This document shows, piece after piece, positions 44,607 through 53,499 of a stretch of 64,000 nt of DNA; positions within the stretch are counted from its first letter, which is position 1, and each line of letters opens with the position of its first letter. The stretch is from Accumulibacter appositus. GTDB taxonomy: Bacteria; Pseudomonadota; Gammaproteobacteria; Burkholderiales; Rhodocyclaceae. A model generated the notes under the pieces. That model worked only from the letters and a program-made list of their open reading frames with translations, made no database searches and was not told the origin of the DNA. The DNA is taken from assembly GCF_035440685.1 (NCBI RefSeq), contig NZ_DAORMW010000004.1, one strand, 5' to 3'. The position numbers and the translations under genes were made by a program.

Positions 44607-45082
44607 GTGCGCACCGCCAGCTTCATCTCGACGAAATATTCCTGCAGCTTGGGAAAGGGAAAGACCGGCAAACCACTGGCTTCCTCGATGCTGCGTACCG
44701 CGGCCGCGATGCCGTCGGCCGTTTCGGTGGCCAGCACGAACCACATGTTGAAGTCGCAGTTGCGGTCGCTTTCGCGGCGGTAGTTATGCGCCACCTGCGG
44801 GAAGGCGTTGACCACTTCGAGCACCCGCTGCCAATCCGCTTCGGGAACGCGCATCGCCGCGAGAACGAAAGCGCCCCCCATGCGCTCGACCTGGAACATC
44901 GGGCCAAAGCGGGTCAGCACGCGCGCGTCGAGCATCGCCTGCAGACGTTCGAGCAGCTGATCCTCGCTGATGCCCAGCGGCCCGGCGACTTCCGCGTAGG
45001 GCCGCTCGCAGAGAGGGAAGCCGCCCTGAAGCGAATCGATGATCGCCCGATCGACGGCGTCGATGCTGGCCGCCTCAGGCAT
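44603..45082 (-). CDS. nirG: heme d1 biosynthesis siroheme decarboxylase subunit NirG-like
   Basis: 159 residues. Same AsnC-like architecture as nirH (DRAIIDSLQGGFPLCERPYAEVAGPLGISEDQLLERL, then FVLAAMRVPEADWQRVLEVVNAFPQVAHNYRRE). It has HNYRRESDRNCDFNMWFVLA, the NirD/NirG type of active-site stretch, in place of the CYHRPR of NirH/L. Overlaps nirDL by 8 bp and nirH by 4 bp, so the operon is translationally coupled. G versus D assignment is by position and similarity, and is approximate. Confidence 0.88.
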   Translation of the reverse strand: MPEAASIDAVDRAIIDSLQGGFPLCERPYAEVAGPLGISEDQLLERLQAMLDARVLTRFGPMFQVERMGGAFVLAAMRVPEADWQRVLEVVNAFPQVAHNYRRESDRNCDFNMWFVLATETADGIAAAVRSIEEASGLPVFPFPKLQEYFVEMKLAVRT

Positions 45083-46055
45083 AGCGCGCGCCGCCCTGCT
45101 TGAAGCGGGTCAGTGAAAAGAGGATGGCGTGCGCGTAATCATCGAGGTGCAGGCGGCTGCGCAACTCGGCGATACGCGCCTCGACATCGGCGCGGACCTG
45201 CCCGTGAATCATGCAGAACAGGTTGTAGGGCCAGTCCGGCAACACCCGTGGACGCTGATAGCAGAGCGTCACTCCCGGCTCGCGGGCCAGGATTTCGCCC
45301 ATCGCGGCGACTGCCTCGTCGGGGATGTCATGCACCAGCATGGCGTTGGCTGTATAGCCGAGTTCATGATGCCGGACGACCACCCCGAAGCGCTTGATGA
45401 TGCCCTCGGCGCACCAGCGACGGATACGTTCAAGGACCTCGCTTTCCTCGCAACCAACGCGACTGGCGAGCACCGAAAACGGCCGCATGAACAGCGGCAA
45501 GCCTTCCTGCAGGGCCATCACCAGCCGGCGCTCGAACTCGTCGAGCGGCCGCGGCGCCACGAAGGCCTGCCTGCGCACCGGAGCCGGCTGGCCTTGCTTG
45601 CCTTGGCCGTCGAGCGAGAAACCGAGGTCGATGTGGTATTCCTGCAGCAAGGGCAGGCGCAGCAGCGGCTGGCCAGCCGCCTGCTCGATGGCCCCCAATG
45701 CCGCCTGCAGACGACCTTCCGAACCCGCGGTGACGACGAACCAGAGGTTGTAGCGATGCTCGCGCTCGTAGTTGTGGTTCACCTCCGGAAAGCGATTGAC
45801 CGTCTCGGCCACCGCAGCGAGCTGCTCCGGCGGCACGGCCATCGCCGCCAGGGTGCTGGCGCCGATGCGCTTGGGTGCAAACACCGCGCCGACGCGGGAA
45901 ATCTTGCCCTGGCGGCGCAGCGTCTCGAGCAGCCGAAGGACGGCGTTTTCCGCCACCCCAAGGCGCTCCGCCAGTTCGGCGAAGGGCGCCGGGCAAAGCG
46001 GGAAGTCCCTCTGGAAGTCGTTCAGCAAACGGAAATCGATCGCTTCATCGGTCAT
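45075..46055 (-). CDS. nirDL: fused siroheme decarboxylase NirD-NirL
   Basis: 326 residues from ATG 46055. Two AsnC-like halves in one chain: residues 1-150 (FRLLNDFQRDFPLCPAPFAELAERLGV ... NHNYEREHRYNLWFVV) match NirD; residues 175-326 (FERRLVMALQEGLPLFMRPFSVLASRVGCEE ... CYQRPRVLPDWPYNLFCMIHG) match NirL, with a Gln/Pro-rich linker between. Several denitrifiers have such a fusion, which is enzymatically active with siroheme in the literature. It lies 7 bp after nirF and 8 bp into nirG. Confidence 0.92.
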   Translation of the reverse strand: MTDEAIDFRLLNDFQRDFPLCPAPFAELAERLGVAENAVLRLLETLRRQGKISRVGAVFAPKRIGASTLAAMAVPPEQLAAVAETVNRFPEVNHNYEREHRYNLWFVVTAGSEGRLQAALGAIEQAAGQPLLRLPLLQEYHIDLGFSLDGQGKQGQPAPVRRQAFVAPRPLDEFERRLVMALQEGLPLFMRPFSVLASRVGCEESEVLERIRRWCAEGIIKRFGVVVRHHELGYTANAMLVHDIPDEAVAAMGEILAREPGVTLCYQRPRVLPDWPYNLFCMIHGQVRADVEARIAELRSRLHLDDYAHAILFSLTRFKQGGARYA

Positions 46056-46062
46056 CGCGGTC

Positions 46063-47238
46063 TCAGAATCCCGTGCGCTGTGCGCGGCTGGTGAAGAAAA
46101 TGCCACTCGGTGCCTGGGCGGTGAACTCGCCGACCTTGCTGAAGCTCGCGGTATCGTAAATCACCACCTTATTGTCGTCACGGGCGGAAAGCCAGACCTG
46201 CTCACCACGCGGCGTGAACTCCATGTGCAGAATCGCCTTGCCCGGTTCGAGGGTTTGCACCACCTTGCCGCTCAGCGTGTCGATGACCTGTACCCAGCCA
46301 TTGTCAGGAAAGGCGAAATTGACCCACACTTGCCGGCCATCGGGCCGCGCCATGACGAACACCGGTTGTCCCTTGACCGCAATGCGGCCGACTTCCTGCC
46401 AGTTGCTGCCGGAAACCACCAGCACCTCGTGCCGGCCGATTGCCGGCAGGTAGGCCTTGCCCTGCGCCATCGACCAGCCCCGCAGGTGCGGCATCTTGAA
46501 TACCGGTAGCTTCTCTTCGCCGCGCCCGTAGTTGTCGAGAATCCGCCGCGTGCCCTTCTCCGGCTGCCAGGTGTCGAGCAAGGCGACGCCGTCCTCGCCG
46601 AACAAGCCGGCGAGGTAATGGCGCCCGTCAGGTGTCACCAGCCCGTCATAAGGCTGCAGGCCAGCCGGGTAGCGTTGTGTCGTCGGATGGCGCGGATCTG
46701 CGAAGTCGCTGACCCATATCTCGCCACCATCGAAGAGCGCATAGGCGAAACGGTTAGCGGAAAGGTCGGCCAGGCCGACGACCTTCGAGAAACTTCCCGG
46801 CGCGTATTCGGCTGGCACTTCGGAGAGCAGCTCCAGAGTTTCCGAGTCGAAAGCCTTGATCCCACCCGGTGTGTAATTCTGCGCCACGACGATGCGGCCA
46901 TCCTGCGAGATCGAACCACCGATAGCATTGCCCGACTGCAGCACGCGCTTGACGATGCGCGCTTCGAGCAGATCGATCTTGGTCAGCCCGCCATCACGGC
47001 CGAAGACGTAGGCGTAACGACCGTCGCGCGAATAGACCACCGAGGCATGCGAGAGGTCACCGAGTCCGCCGATGCGCGCGTACGGCTTGCCGGCACTGGT
47101 ATCGACCAGGCTGACGTGACCGCTGGCACGCTCGATCACCAGCCCCAGGTCGCCGGTGCCACGCAAAGGCGGCGACGCACAGGCAGCAAGCAGAACAATC
47201 GACAGCAGGGCAAACAGTTTTCTCATCATCGTCTTCAC
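46063..47238 (-). CDS. nirF: heme d1 biosynthesis protein NirF, lipoprotein
   Basis: 391 residues; the signal peptide ends in the lipobox LLAAC (cysteine 20), as in Pseudomonas NirF which is membrane-anchored on the periplasmic side. The rest is an eight-bladed propeller related to the d1 domain of cytochrome cd1 nitrite reductase (GYAYVFGRDGGLTKIDL-like YAYVFGRDGGLTKIDLLEARIVKRV, and DPRHPTTQRYPAGLQPYDGLV). NirF dehydrogenates precursors to dihydro-heme d1. First gene of the nirF-DL-G-H operon; nirS, nirE, nirJ and nirN are not in the window. Confidence 0.93.
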   Translation of the reverse strand: MKTMMRKLFALLSIVLLAACASPPLRGTGDLGLVIERASGHVSLVDTSAGKPYARIGGLGDLSHASVVYSRDGRYAYVFGRDGGLTKIDLLEARIVKRVLQSGNAIGGSISQDGRIVVAQNYTPGGIKAFDSETLELLSEVPAEYAPGSFSKVVGLADLSANRFAYALFDGGEIWVSDFADPRHPTTQRYPAGLQPYDGLVTPDGRHYLAGLFGEDGVALLDTWQPEKGTRRILDNYGRGEEKLPVFKMPHLRGWSMAQGKAYLPAIGRHEVLVVSGSNWQEVGRIAVKGQPVFVMARPDGRQVWVNFAFPDNGWVQVIDTLSGKVVQTLEPGKAILHMEFTPRGEQVWLSARDDNKVVIYDTASFSKVGEFTAQAPSGIFFTSRAQRTGF

Positions 47239-47383
47239 TCAAACAGCGCCCGTGGCGCATCCACAAAATGGTGCCCGCGAGCACCATCAAACCCGATCGA
47301 CGTATCTCAACGTCCCTCGCCCTCGCGGGCCGGGGCAGAGGGGCTGCCCATACGCGCTCTCGCACGGGTCGTCTCGCCCACGG

Positions 47384-47421
47384 CCCCTCTCCCCAACCCC
47401 TCTCCCACGAGGGGAGAGGGG
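47384..47421 (+). repeat. dispersed intergenic repeat, copy 3 (hairpin part)
   Basis: CCCCTCTCCC (47397-47406), loop ACGAG, GGGAGAGGGG (47412-47421), preceded by CCCCTCTCCCCAA. It has the same loop and layout as the hairpin in copy 2, with one base pair changed on both arms. The tail of the larger repeat is not recognisable. It lies between tlpA and nirF. Confidence 0.6.
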
Positions 47422-47489
47422 CGATAGGCTTCGGGGAATACCTTGCGCCTAACTTTATCGTAACACCGAGCGACGCGAGCGCTGGCCGC

Positions 47490-47990
47490 TCAGAGAATCG
47501 GCCTGACCGCCTCTTCCATCTCCGCCTGATCCATGGCGCCGAGTTCGCTGCTGCGGATGCGGCCGTCACGATCGATAAGGACGCTAAACGGCAAGCCAGC
47601 CTTACTGTTCCCCAGAGCCTTCATCAGCTCGATGCTCGCCTCGCTGCCACCAATCAGCGAAGTGTAGTTCATCTCGTAGGCGCGACCGAATTCGCGCAGC
47701 TGCTCGAGTTTGTCGGCGTCTTCGACGGCGATGCCGACGACCAGCAGCCCCCGGCCCCGGTACCTGGCCTGCAATGCCGCGAGATCGGGAATCTCCTGGC
47801 GACACGGAGCGCACCAGCGCGCCCAGAAATTGACCAACAGCGGCTTGCCCTTCAATGATCCCAGCGCCACTGCAGGTCCGTCAATCGCGGGCAGGGTCAA
47901 GGCGAAGAACGGTGCGGCCGACGGCAGCTCGGCGGCCCTCCCCGAAATGGCGAACAGCACCAGCAGCAGAAGGGCAGCAAGGCGCTTCAT
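47490..47990 (-). CDS. TlpA/ResA-like periplasmic thioredoxin
   Basis: 166 residues from ATG 47990; GGAGG just before the in-frame ATGGCG gives ideal 6-nt spacing to this codon, which decides against the earlier ATGs at 47996 and 48017. Signal peptide LAALLLLVLFAISGRAAEL; redox centre C60-x2-C63 in NFWARWCAPCRQEIP; TlpA-type GIAVEDADKLEQLREFGRAY. It lies 13 bp after nosY, so it ends the nos operon. It probably keeps cysteines of CuA or c-type cytochrome partners reduced. Confidence 0.87.
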   Translation of the reverse strand: MKRLAALLLLVLFAISGRAAELPSAAPFFALTLPAIDGPAVALGSLKGKPLLVNFWARWCAPCRQEIPDLAALQARYRGRGLLVVGIAVEDADKLEQLREFGRAYEMNYTSLIGGSEASIELMKALGNSKAGLPFSVLIDRDGRIRSSELGAMDQAEMEEAVRPIL

Positions 47991-48003
47991 CGCCATCCTC
48001 CGC

Positions 48004-48831
48004 TCAAGGCAGGTCACTGCGACGAAAAGTCAGAAAACCGACCAGCGCCGCCAGCGAGCCGATGGCCAGCGGGTAGAGCAAGGCGTAGACGCGGAAGCCG
48101 GCGCTGCCGAAGAGGTCGAGAATGACGTAGGCTGACGGTCCGAGGACGATCAGCTGCGGGTCGAACATGGCCAGCGAAGCGGTACGAAAGACCTGCAGCG
48201 GGTTGAGCAAGGCGATGCCGACGGCGACCTCGGGAGCGACCCGGCCCTGGATCATCACCCCGAGCAGGATAAGGTCGAGGAACAGCAACATGCTCAGCCA
48301 GACGATGAACGCGGCCCCCTGCGCGACGTCGGTGCTGCGCGCCAGCGTCGAGATCAGCATGCCGATGCCGAGAAAGCACCAGGCCATGGCCGCCAGCAGA
48401 CCCGTGTAATAGAAGAACATTTCCCACGGCACTTCGATGGCCTTGAACTGTGCCCACAGAACAGCACCGAACATGGCCACGAAAACCGGCAGGAAGATGG
48501 TCACGTAGCGCCCGAGGATCTTCCCCCAGAACCACGCCGACAGCGACACCGGCAGCGACAACAGGTACTCGAAGACGCCGGCTTCGCGATCGCCGGCCAC
48601 CGAACGCACGGTGGTGATCAACACGAAAATCGGCAGGATGGCCATGGTCAGCTGGATATAGGTCACCAGCAGCCGCGACAGGCCGATGAAGCCCAACACC
48701 CGCGACTCGGTCAGACCGAAGGCGAAGAGCAAGGCGACAATGCCGCCGAAGACCAGGCTGTAGAGCAGGAACCAGCGCGCGCGCAGCGATTCGACGATGT
48801 CCAGGCGGGCGGTCAGGAGGAGTGAATTCAT
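48004..48831 (-). CDS. nosY: nos ABC transporter permease NosY
   Basis: 275 residues, six membrane segments, ABC-2 type permease. Visible NosY blocks are VAGDREAGVFEYLLSLPVSLSAWFWGKILGRY and GVMIQGRVAPEVAVGIALLNPLQVFRTASLAMFDPQLI. Pairs with NosF ATPase and periplasmic NosD to supply a sulfur species for the CuZ centre of N2O reductase. Located 10 bp after nosL and 13 bp before tlpA. Confidence 0.95.
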   Translation of the reverse strand: MNSLLLTARLDIVESLRARWFLLYSLVFGGIVALLFAFGLTESRVLGFIGLSRLLVTYIQLTMAILPIFVLITTVRSVAGDREAGVFEYLLSLPVSLSAWFWGKILGRYVTIFLPVFVAMFGAVLWAQFKAIEVPWEMFFYYTGLLAAMAWCFLGIGMLISTLARSTDVAQGAAFIVWLSMLLFLDLILLGVMIQGRVAPEVAVGIALLNPLQVFRTASLAMFDPQLIVLGPSAYVILDLFGSAGFRVYALLYPLAIGSLAALVGFLTFRRSDLP

Positions 48832-48841
48832 GGCCGCCGGC

Positions 48842-49315
48842 TCACTTGCCGCGCGCCAGAATGCGCTCTTTCATTTCCTGGTACGAAACCGCATCGGCTT
48901 GCGGACGCGCGACGGCCGCAAACTGATAGCCCATCGGACTTTTCATTCCGGGGAGGTAGTGCGCTGCACGGGCGTCGATCCAGCCGCCCATGCGGTAGTC
49001 GGCAACCCAGTACTCGGTGTTCGGCGTTTCCTCGTTGAACGGTCGCTGCGAGAGCCAGAACATCGCGCAACCGATGTCGTCGAACTTCCAGACCTTGCCC
49101 TGAGGATCGCGAATCTGCGCCGCGAAGCGCTTGTCGCTGATGATCATTCCGCAGCGTGGGTCGGCATCCCGATCCCAATGGACCTGGATCGGGCCGCTGC
49201 TCGGCTCGCCGCTGCAGGCAGCCAGTGACCAGCCAGCAGCGACGCCCACGAGCGGCCTGAAACAGGGGCCAAGAGTCGCTGCCGGAAGAATTTCGAGAAA
49301 GCGTCGTCGTTTCAT
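48842..49315 (-). CDS. nosL: nitrous-oxide reductase accessory lipoprotein NosL
   Basis: 157 residues. N-terminal KRRRFLEILPAATLG, a Tat-like leader, runs to the lipobox LAAC (cysteine 34). The NosL core is DPRCGMIISDKRFAAQIRD with copper-binding candidate C55 and methionine 57, then FDDIGCAMFWL. NosL is a periplasmic Cu(I) chaperone for CuZ/CuA insertion. Lies between nosF and nosY, while many operons place it after nosY. Confidence 0.95.
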   Translation of the reverse strand: MKRRRFLEILPAATLGPCFRPLVGVAAGWSLAACSGEPSSGPIQVHWDRDADPRCGMIISDKRFAAQIRDPQGKVWKFDDIGCAMFWLSQRPFNEETPNTEYWVADYRMGGWIDARAAHYLPGMKSPMGYQFAAVARPQADAVSYQEMKERILARGK

Positions 49316-49328
49316 GGCTGTTTGTACC

Positions 49329-50207
49329 TCACTGCAGGACGACCGCCGCGTCGACTTCCTTCATCTCGATGCGCGACAACAGGCCGACGTAACGCGACAC
49401 CGTCCCCATGAAGCGCAGTCGGTCGGGCCCGGAAACCGTGCCGTGCCACTCGAGGCCCTGGCCGCGGTCGGCAAACTGCCAGGCGATCAGCGTCTTGGCG
49501 ATAGCCGCATCGGCACGCGCCAGCGTCAGGTGCACCTGGAACAGCGCCGAGAGCTTGGCATCCTCTACCACGCGATCATCCAGGACGATCCTGCCGGTAT
49601 CCATTTCGACCACGCGATTGACCAGCGGCGCCACCTCGTCGAGGCGGTGACTGGAGATGATCATGGTCGTGTTCTCCAGCCGCTCGGCGAGCAGAGAAAA
49701 GAAGATGTGTCGCGCCTCAGGGTCGAGGTTGGCCGCCGGTTCGTCCATCACCAGCACCTGCGCGTCACGACCGAGAGCGATGGCAATCAACAACTTCTGC
49801 TTCATGCCCCCCGACAGGCGGTTAAACGGCCGCGCCATGATCGGTGCGACCTCAAGTCCCAGCCGCCTGGCAACCGCGTAAATGCGCTGGCTGTCCGAGC
49901 CGCAAACGGCGGCTGCAAAAGTGACCAGCTGGCCGACCGGCATTTTCAGTGGCGGCGGCAACTGCGGCACGAAACCGACCTTGCCGAGCACCTGCGTGCG
50001 CTCGGCGCGCGGCTGCTGCCCGTCGATGGTCACCTTGCCTTGGTGCGTATACTCGCCAAGCAGACAACGGATCAAGGTCGTCTTGCCGGCGCCGTTCGAA
50101 CCGATCAGGGCGATGCGCTCGCCAAGTCCGATTTCCAGCTCGACGCCGTCGAGTACGCGAATCTTCCTGAAGTCCTTGCCGACGTTTTCAAAACGAATCA
50201 TTGACAC
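49329..50207 (-). CDS. nosF: nos ABC transporter ATPase NosF
   Basis: 292 residues. Walker A is LIGSNGAGKTTLIRCLLG, the signature NRLSGGMKQKLLIAIAL, and Walker B VLVMDEPAANLDPEARHIF with the H-loop ISSHRLDEV. The C-terminal 80 residues contain a small extra domain (ALFQVHLTLARADAAIAKTLIAW). It starts 3 bp after the nosH stop. Works with NosY and NosD in maturation of the CuZ cluster. Confidence 0.95.
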   Translation of the reverse strand: MSMIRFENVGKDFRKIRVLDGVELEIGLGERIALIGSNGAGKTTLIRCLLGEYTHQGKVTIDGQQPRAERTQVLGKVGFVPQLPPPLKMPVGQLVTFAAAVCGSDSQRIYAVARRLGLEVAPIMARPFNRLSGGMKQKLLIAIALGRDAQVLVMDEPAANLDPEARHIFFSLLAERLENTTMIISSHRLDEVAPLVNRVVEMDTGRIVLDDRVVEDAKLSALFQVHLTLARADAAIAKTLIAWQFADRGQGLEWHGTVSGPDRLRFMGTVSRYVGLLSRIEMKEVDAAVVLQ

Positions 50208-50210
50208 CCT

Positions 50211-51173
50211 TCAGAGCAGCTTGCTCAAGCCCTTGACGTCAAAGACCAGCGCGCCACTCGGGCAAACGTCGACACACAGCCCGCAGCGCGTGCAGTCGGG
50301 TCCGATCGGGGTGGTCATCTCGGCGGCCCGGCCCTTGATCACCACGTCGAGGACGTGCGGCACCAGGCAGACCTTGCGGCAATCACCTTCGTGAAAGCAC
50401 TTGTCCAGCCGGTACTCGACGCGCACCGGCGAAACGGCGCCCACGATACCATAGGTCAGGCCGATCGGGCAGACGTAACGGCACCAGGCGCGGCGCGAGT
50501 AAACGACTTCGAAAACAAGCAGCAGCAGGACCCAGCCGAGCGCCAGCGAGGGACCGTAGATCAGCGCTCGCGACAGGATTCCGGTCGGCGAAATGGTCTC
50601 GAAGACCGTGTAGCCGCTGACCACCGCCAGCAAGGCAAAGACGACCCAGAAAACGCTGCGCGTACCGCGATGGAACTCGTGGTCGCTGACCAGTTTCTTG
50701 CTCACCAGCTTCAGGTGCAGCCACTCGAACCACTCGGCGAGGAGATGGTAGGGGCACACCCAGGAGCAGAACGAACGCCCGCCGAGCACGGCCCAGAGGA
50801 CGAAGACCGTCGCCGTGCCGATGAACAGATTGACGATGATGTGCTTGTGCGCCAGCATCACCTGCAAGGCCGAGTTGAGGTCGATGAGGTGAAAACCAAC
50901 GAAGCGCGAGGCGGTCAACGCGCCTTCGAGAACCTGGATATCGAGCCAGAACGAAAAGGTGAACAAGAGGTTGGCGAGAATGAGGACGGCCCAGCGGCGG
51001 TTGCGCCATTTGTGGGTCACCAGTTCATGGTCGCGCGCGTGCTGCTTGATGGCCTCGAAGTCGGCCTTGGTCATGCGCTTCAGGCTGTGCACCTGCTTCG
51101 CTTCCGGCGTCACCAGCGTGGGCTTCCGCGGCGCCGCACCGAACATCACGCGAATACGTTCAAACTGGCTCAT
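50211..51173 (-). CDS. nosH: NapH/NosH-type membrane ferredoxin
   Basis: 320 residues from ATG 51173, overlapping the nosG stop as ATGA; the open frame upstream lies inside nosG. Four membrane segments, two cytoplasmic CxxxCP motifs (CSWVCPYHL, CRYVCPIGL) as in NapH, then two [4Fe-4S] sites near the C-terminus (CFHEGDCRKVCL, CTRCGLCVDVCP). In clade II nos operons NosG and NosH are thought to form a menaquinol dehydrogenase-like module passing electrons to the periplasmic cytochromes and NosZ. Confidence 0.93.
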   Translation of the reverse strand: MSQFERIRVMFGAAPRKPTLVTPEAKQVHSLKRMTKADFEAIKQHARDHELVTHKWRNRRWAVLILANLLFTFSFWLDIQVLEGALTASRFVGFHLIDLNSALQVMLAHKHIIVNLFIGTATVFVLWAVLGGRSFCSWVCPYHLLAEWFEWLHLKLVSKKLVSDHEFHRGTRSVFWVVFALLAVVSGYTVFETISPTGILSRALIYGPSLALGWVLLLLVFEVVYSRRAWCRYVCPIGLTYGIVGAVSPVRVEYRLDKCFHEGDCRKVCLVPHVLDVVIKGRAAEMTTPIGPDCTRCGLCVDVCPSGALVFDVKGLSKLL

Positions 51174-52075
51174 CACGCGCTCCAGGGCTGGCGTTGATCG
51201 ACGACGATGGCCGCCGGGTCGACCGGGCAGATCATCTCGCATACCCCACAGCCGACACATTGCTCGAGCACCTCGGGCCGGTACTGCTTGCTGCCGTCGG
51301 CGGCGATCGACTCCTGCATGCGGATGGCGTCCCTGATCGGGCATTCGGTGACGCAGAGGTCGCAGAGATCGCGCTCGTAGGGGTGGTCGCGCACGGGTAT
51401 CGGTTGCCAGCGATCGACCGCCACGTAGCGCAGGTGGCCACGGAAATCCGCACCACGGGCCTGCCCGCTGAAGCCCTTGCCCTGCACTGCCAGGCACGAC
51501 TCCGGGTGCGCCAGGCGGGCGACGCCGATGCGTTCGCTGAGGTTCAGTGTCGGCTCGGGGTCCTTTTCCTTGGCCTTGAGCACCGGCGCCCGCGCCAGCG
51601 GCATGCCGGCGCGCGTATCGAGGGAGGCCGGCTTGGTATAGGTCAGCGAGCCGGTCGGGCAGGCCAGAATGCACTGCACGGCGTCGCAGGAAAAATCGCA
51701 GGCCTGCTCGCGGGCGTCGATATAGGGCACGCCCACACCGAAGCCCTGGTCGATGTCGTCGAGTTTGATTGCCGCCACCGGGCAGACCTGCACGCACTGG
51801 CCGCACTTGATGCATGAGGACAGGAAATCCCTTTCCTCGAGCGCGCCGGGCGGGCGCAGGCGCGAATTCCGTGCCCTGGCCACCGGGAGATAGCCAAGCA
51901 TCGCCAGGCCGAGCACCCCCCCGATCATGACCGTCGAGCGAATGAACTTGCGCCGGTTGGCCTGCTTGCGCACTGGAGCCTTGGCGCGCGTGTTGATGAC
52001 TACCGGCTTGGCTTCACCAAGGGGCGGCACCGCTGTGGCGTCAACTGCCGCTTCCGTTTCCTTCTTGTCGTTCAT
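51173..52075 (-). CDS. nosG: NapG/NosG-type Tat-exported ferredoxin
   Basis: 300 residues. A twin-arginine leader NRRKFIRSTVMIGGVLGLAMLG sits after a long N-terminus, so the protein is probably Tat-exported and membrane-anchored. Four [4Fe-4S] motifs: CIKCGQCVQVCP, CDFSCDAVQCILACP, CDLCVTECP and CVGCGVCEMICP. It overlaps nosD by 4 bp at the start and nosH by 3 bp at the end. Confidence 0.93.
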   Translation of the reverse strand: MNDKKETEAAVDATAVPPLGEAKPVVINTRAKAPVRKQANRRKFIRSTVMIGGVLGLAMLGYLPVARARNSRLRPPGALEERDFLSSCIKCGQCVQVCPVAAIKLDDIDQGFGVGVPYIDAREQACDFSCDAVQCILACPTGSLTYTKPASLDTRAGMPLARAPVLKAKEKDPEPTLNLSERIGVARLAHPESCLAVQGKGFSGQARGADFRGHLRYVAVDRWQPIPVRDHPYERDLCDLCVTECPIRDAIRMQESIAADGSKQYRPEVLEQCVGCGVCEMICPVDPAAIVVDQRQPWSA

Positions 52076-53496
52076 TTGACAGACCTCTTGCTGGTCTCCT
52101 GGGGTTTGTTGAAAACCGGCGCTTCGTCACGCAGTAACATCACCGGCGTCGAAAAAGGCGCCAGGCGCTCAAGGAAATCGAGCGTCTCCATCATCGGCGC
52201 GTTGCGGAAGAAGCGCGCGTAAGGCACCTCCATCCACAGCTGGTCGGTATAGGCGTAGAGCTCGTGCGGACGGTCGCCGACATCGTCCTGGTTGCGGTCG
52301 AAACCCTGATAGTCGTCCCAGTAGTTGCCGCGCCAGAGGTTGCGACTGGCGCTGCCGGTATCGCCCATGGCCACCTGGGTCAGGTTTCCCTCGAAGAAGT
52401 TGTTCTCGATGATGGTGCCTTTCTTGTCGGACAGGAAGCTGATCCCGATGCCGTTATAGGCGATGCGGTTGCCACGAATGATGATCGTCGTGTCCGGCTC
52501 GAACGGCGACATATCGAGGCCGACGCCGACCGCGCAATAGACAATCTCGTTACCCTCGACAAGAACGCTTGAAGCCTCCTTGAATCCGACCGCCATGCCG
52601 GTCGGGCCATTGGCATGTGAAAAGAGGTTGTTGCGAATGGCCCCGCCCCCGGAATACATGACGTTGACGCCGACGGCGTTATCGTAGAAGCGGTTGCCTT
52701 CGACAAGGTTATCGGCAGCAAACATGAAGTGAATCGAATAGCGACTGCGCCGTGCGACGTTGTTCAGGTAGTGGTTTTCGTTCGAGTACCAGGCGACCAT
52801 GTCGCGAGAATCTTCGATCAGGTTATCGGTGATCAGGTTGCGGTGGCTATACCACAGGCGCAGGCTGTCGCCACGCATGCCGAGCTCGAAGGGCTTCGAA
52901 CGAATGCGGTTGCCACGCAGGACATTATCATTCGACATTTTCAGATCGATGCCGAACAGGCAGTCGTCGATGTGCAGGTTCTCGACGACATTGCGGTCGC
53001 CGCGGACATTGAGACAAGCATCGTCCGAATCGTGCGAGACGCCGGAGTTGGTCAGCTGCAGATTGCGCAGGACGGCATCGTTGGCTTGCAGCACGAACAC
53101 CGTTCCCTTGCCACCGCCATCGATGCTCGCTTCGCCGCCGCCGTCGATGGTCAAGGGCTTGTCGACGACCACCGGTCCGGAGTACCTGCCCGGCTTGAGC
53201 TTGAGTAGCGAGCCCGCAGGCGCTGCGTTGACCAGCTCCTGCAGGAACGGCAGGCTGCTGACCCGCGGCTCGGTCGGAATCGGCGTTTGCTCGTTGAGTC
53301 CGCCCCAGCCAGCGACGGCCGGCTCGGCCATCCCGCCCAGGCGGCTGTCGAGCGGCTCATCGGCAAGCACACGCCCGCTCCCTATGGTGCCAGTGCGGCG
53401 CAGCGCGGTCAGCGCGTCCTCGGCGTCACCCGGCGAGGGAAGAACGACCAGAGCAAGCCCGCAGAGCACTCCGGCGGCAAGCAAGCGGCGAGGCAT
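52072..53496 (-). CDS. nosD: nitrous-oxide reductase maturation protein NosD
   Basis: 474 residues. A signal peptide (LLAAGVLCGLALVVLPSPGDA) leads to a right-handed parallel beta-helix with repeated short N-rich turns (GDRNVVENLHIDDCLFGIDLKMSNDNVLRGNRI, YSHRNLITDNLIEDSRD, GNRFYDNAVGVNVMYS), the CASH-type carbohydrate-binding fold. An MxxxxxN-type ladder follows. It is the periplasmic partner of NosFY in CuZ assembly. 3 bp after nosB. Confidence 0.95.
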   Translation of the reverse strand: MPRRLLAAGVLCGLALVVLPSPGDAEDALTALRRTGTIGSGRVLADEPLDSRLGGMAEPAVAGWGGLNEQTPIPTEPRVSSLPFLQELVNAAPAGSLLKLKPGRYSGPVVVDKPLTIDGGGEASIDGGGKGTVFVLQANDAVLRNLQLTNSGVSHDSDDACLNVRGDRNVVENLHIDDCLFGIDLKMSNDNVLRGNRIRSKPFELGMRGDSLRLWYSHRNLITDNLIEDSRDMVAWYSNENHYLNNVARRSRYSIHFMFAADNLVEGNRFYDNAVGVNVMYSGGGAIRNNLFSHANGPTGMAVGFKEASSVLVEGNEIVYCAVGVGLDMSPFEPDTTIIIRGNRIAYNGIGISFLSDKKGTIIENNFFEGNLTQVAMGDTGSASRNLWRGNYWDDYQGFDRNQDDVGDRPHELYAYTDQLWMEVPYARFFRNAPMMETLDFLERLAPFSTPVMLLRDEAPVFNKPQETSKRSVK

Positions 53497-53499
53497 CGG

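Noticed and set aside
47239..47489. FNR-type box in front of nirF
   Set aside because: I read this gap on both strands and found no TTGAT-N4-ATCAA-like site with fewer than three mismatches.
50211..51815. nosH read as a 534-residue protein
   Set aside because: The extra N-terminal part is an alternative frame of nosG; the ATG at 51173 gives a normal NapH-like protein.
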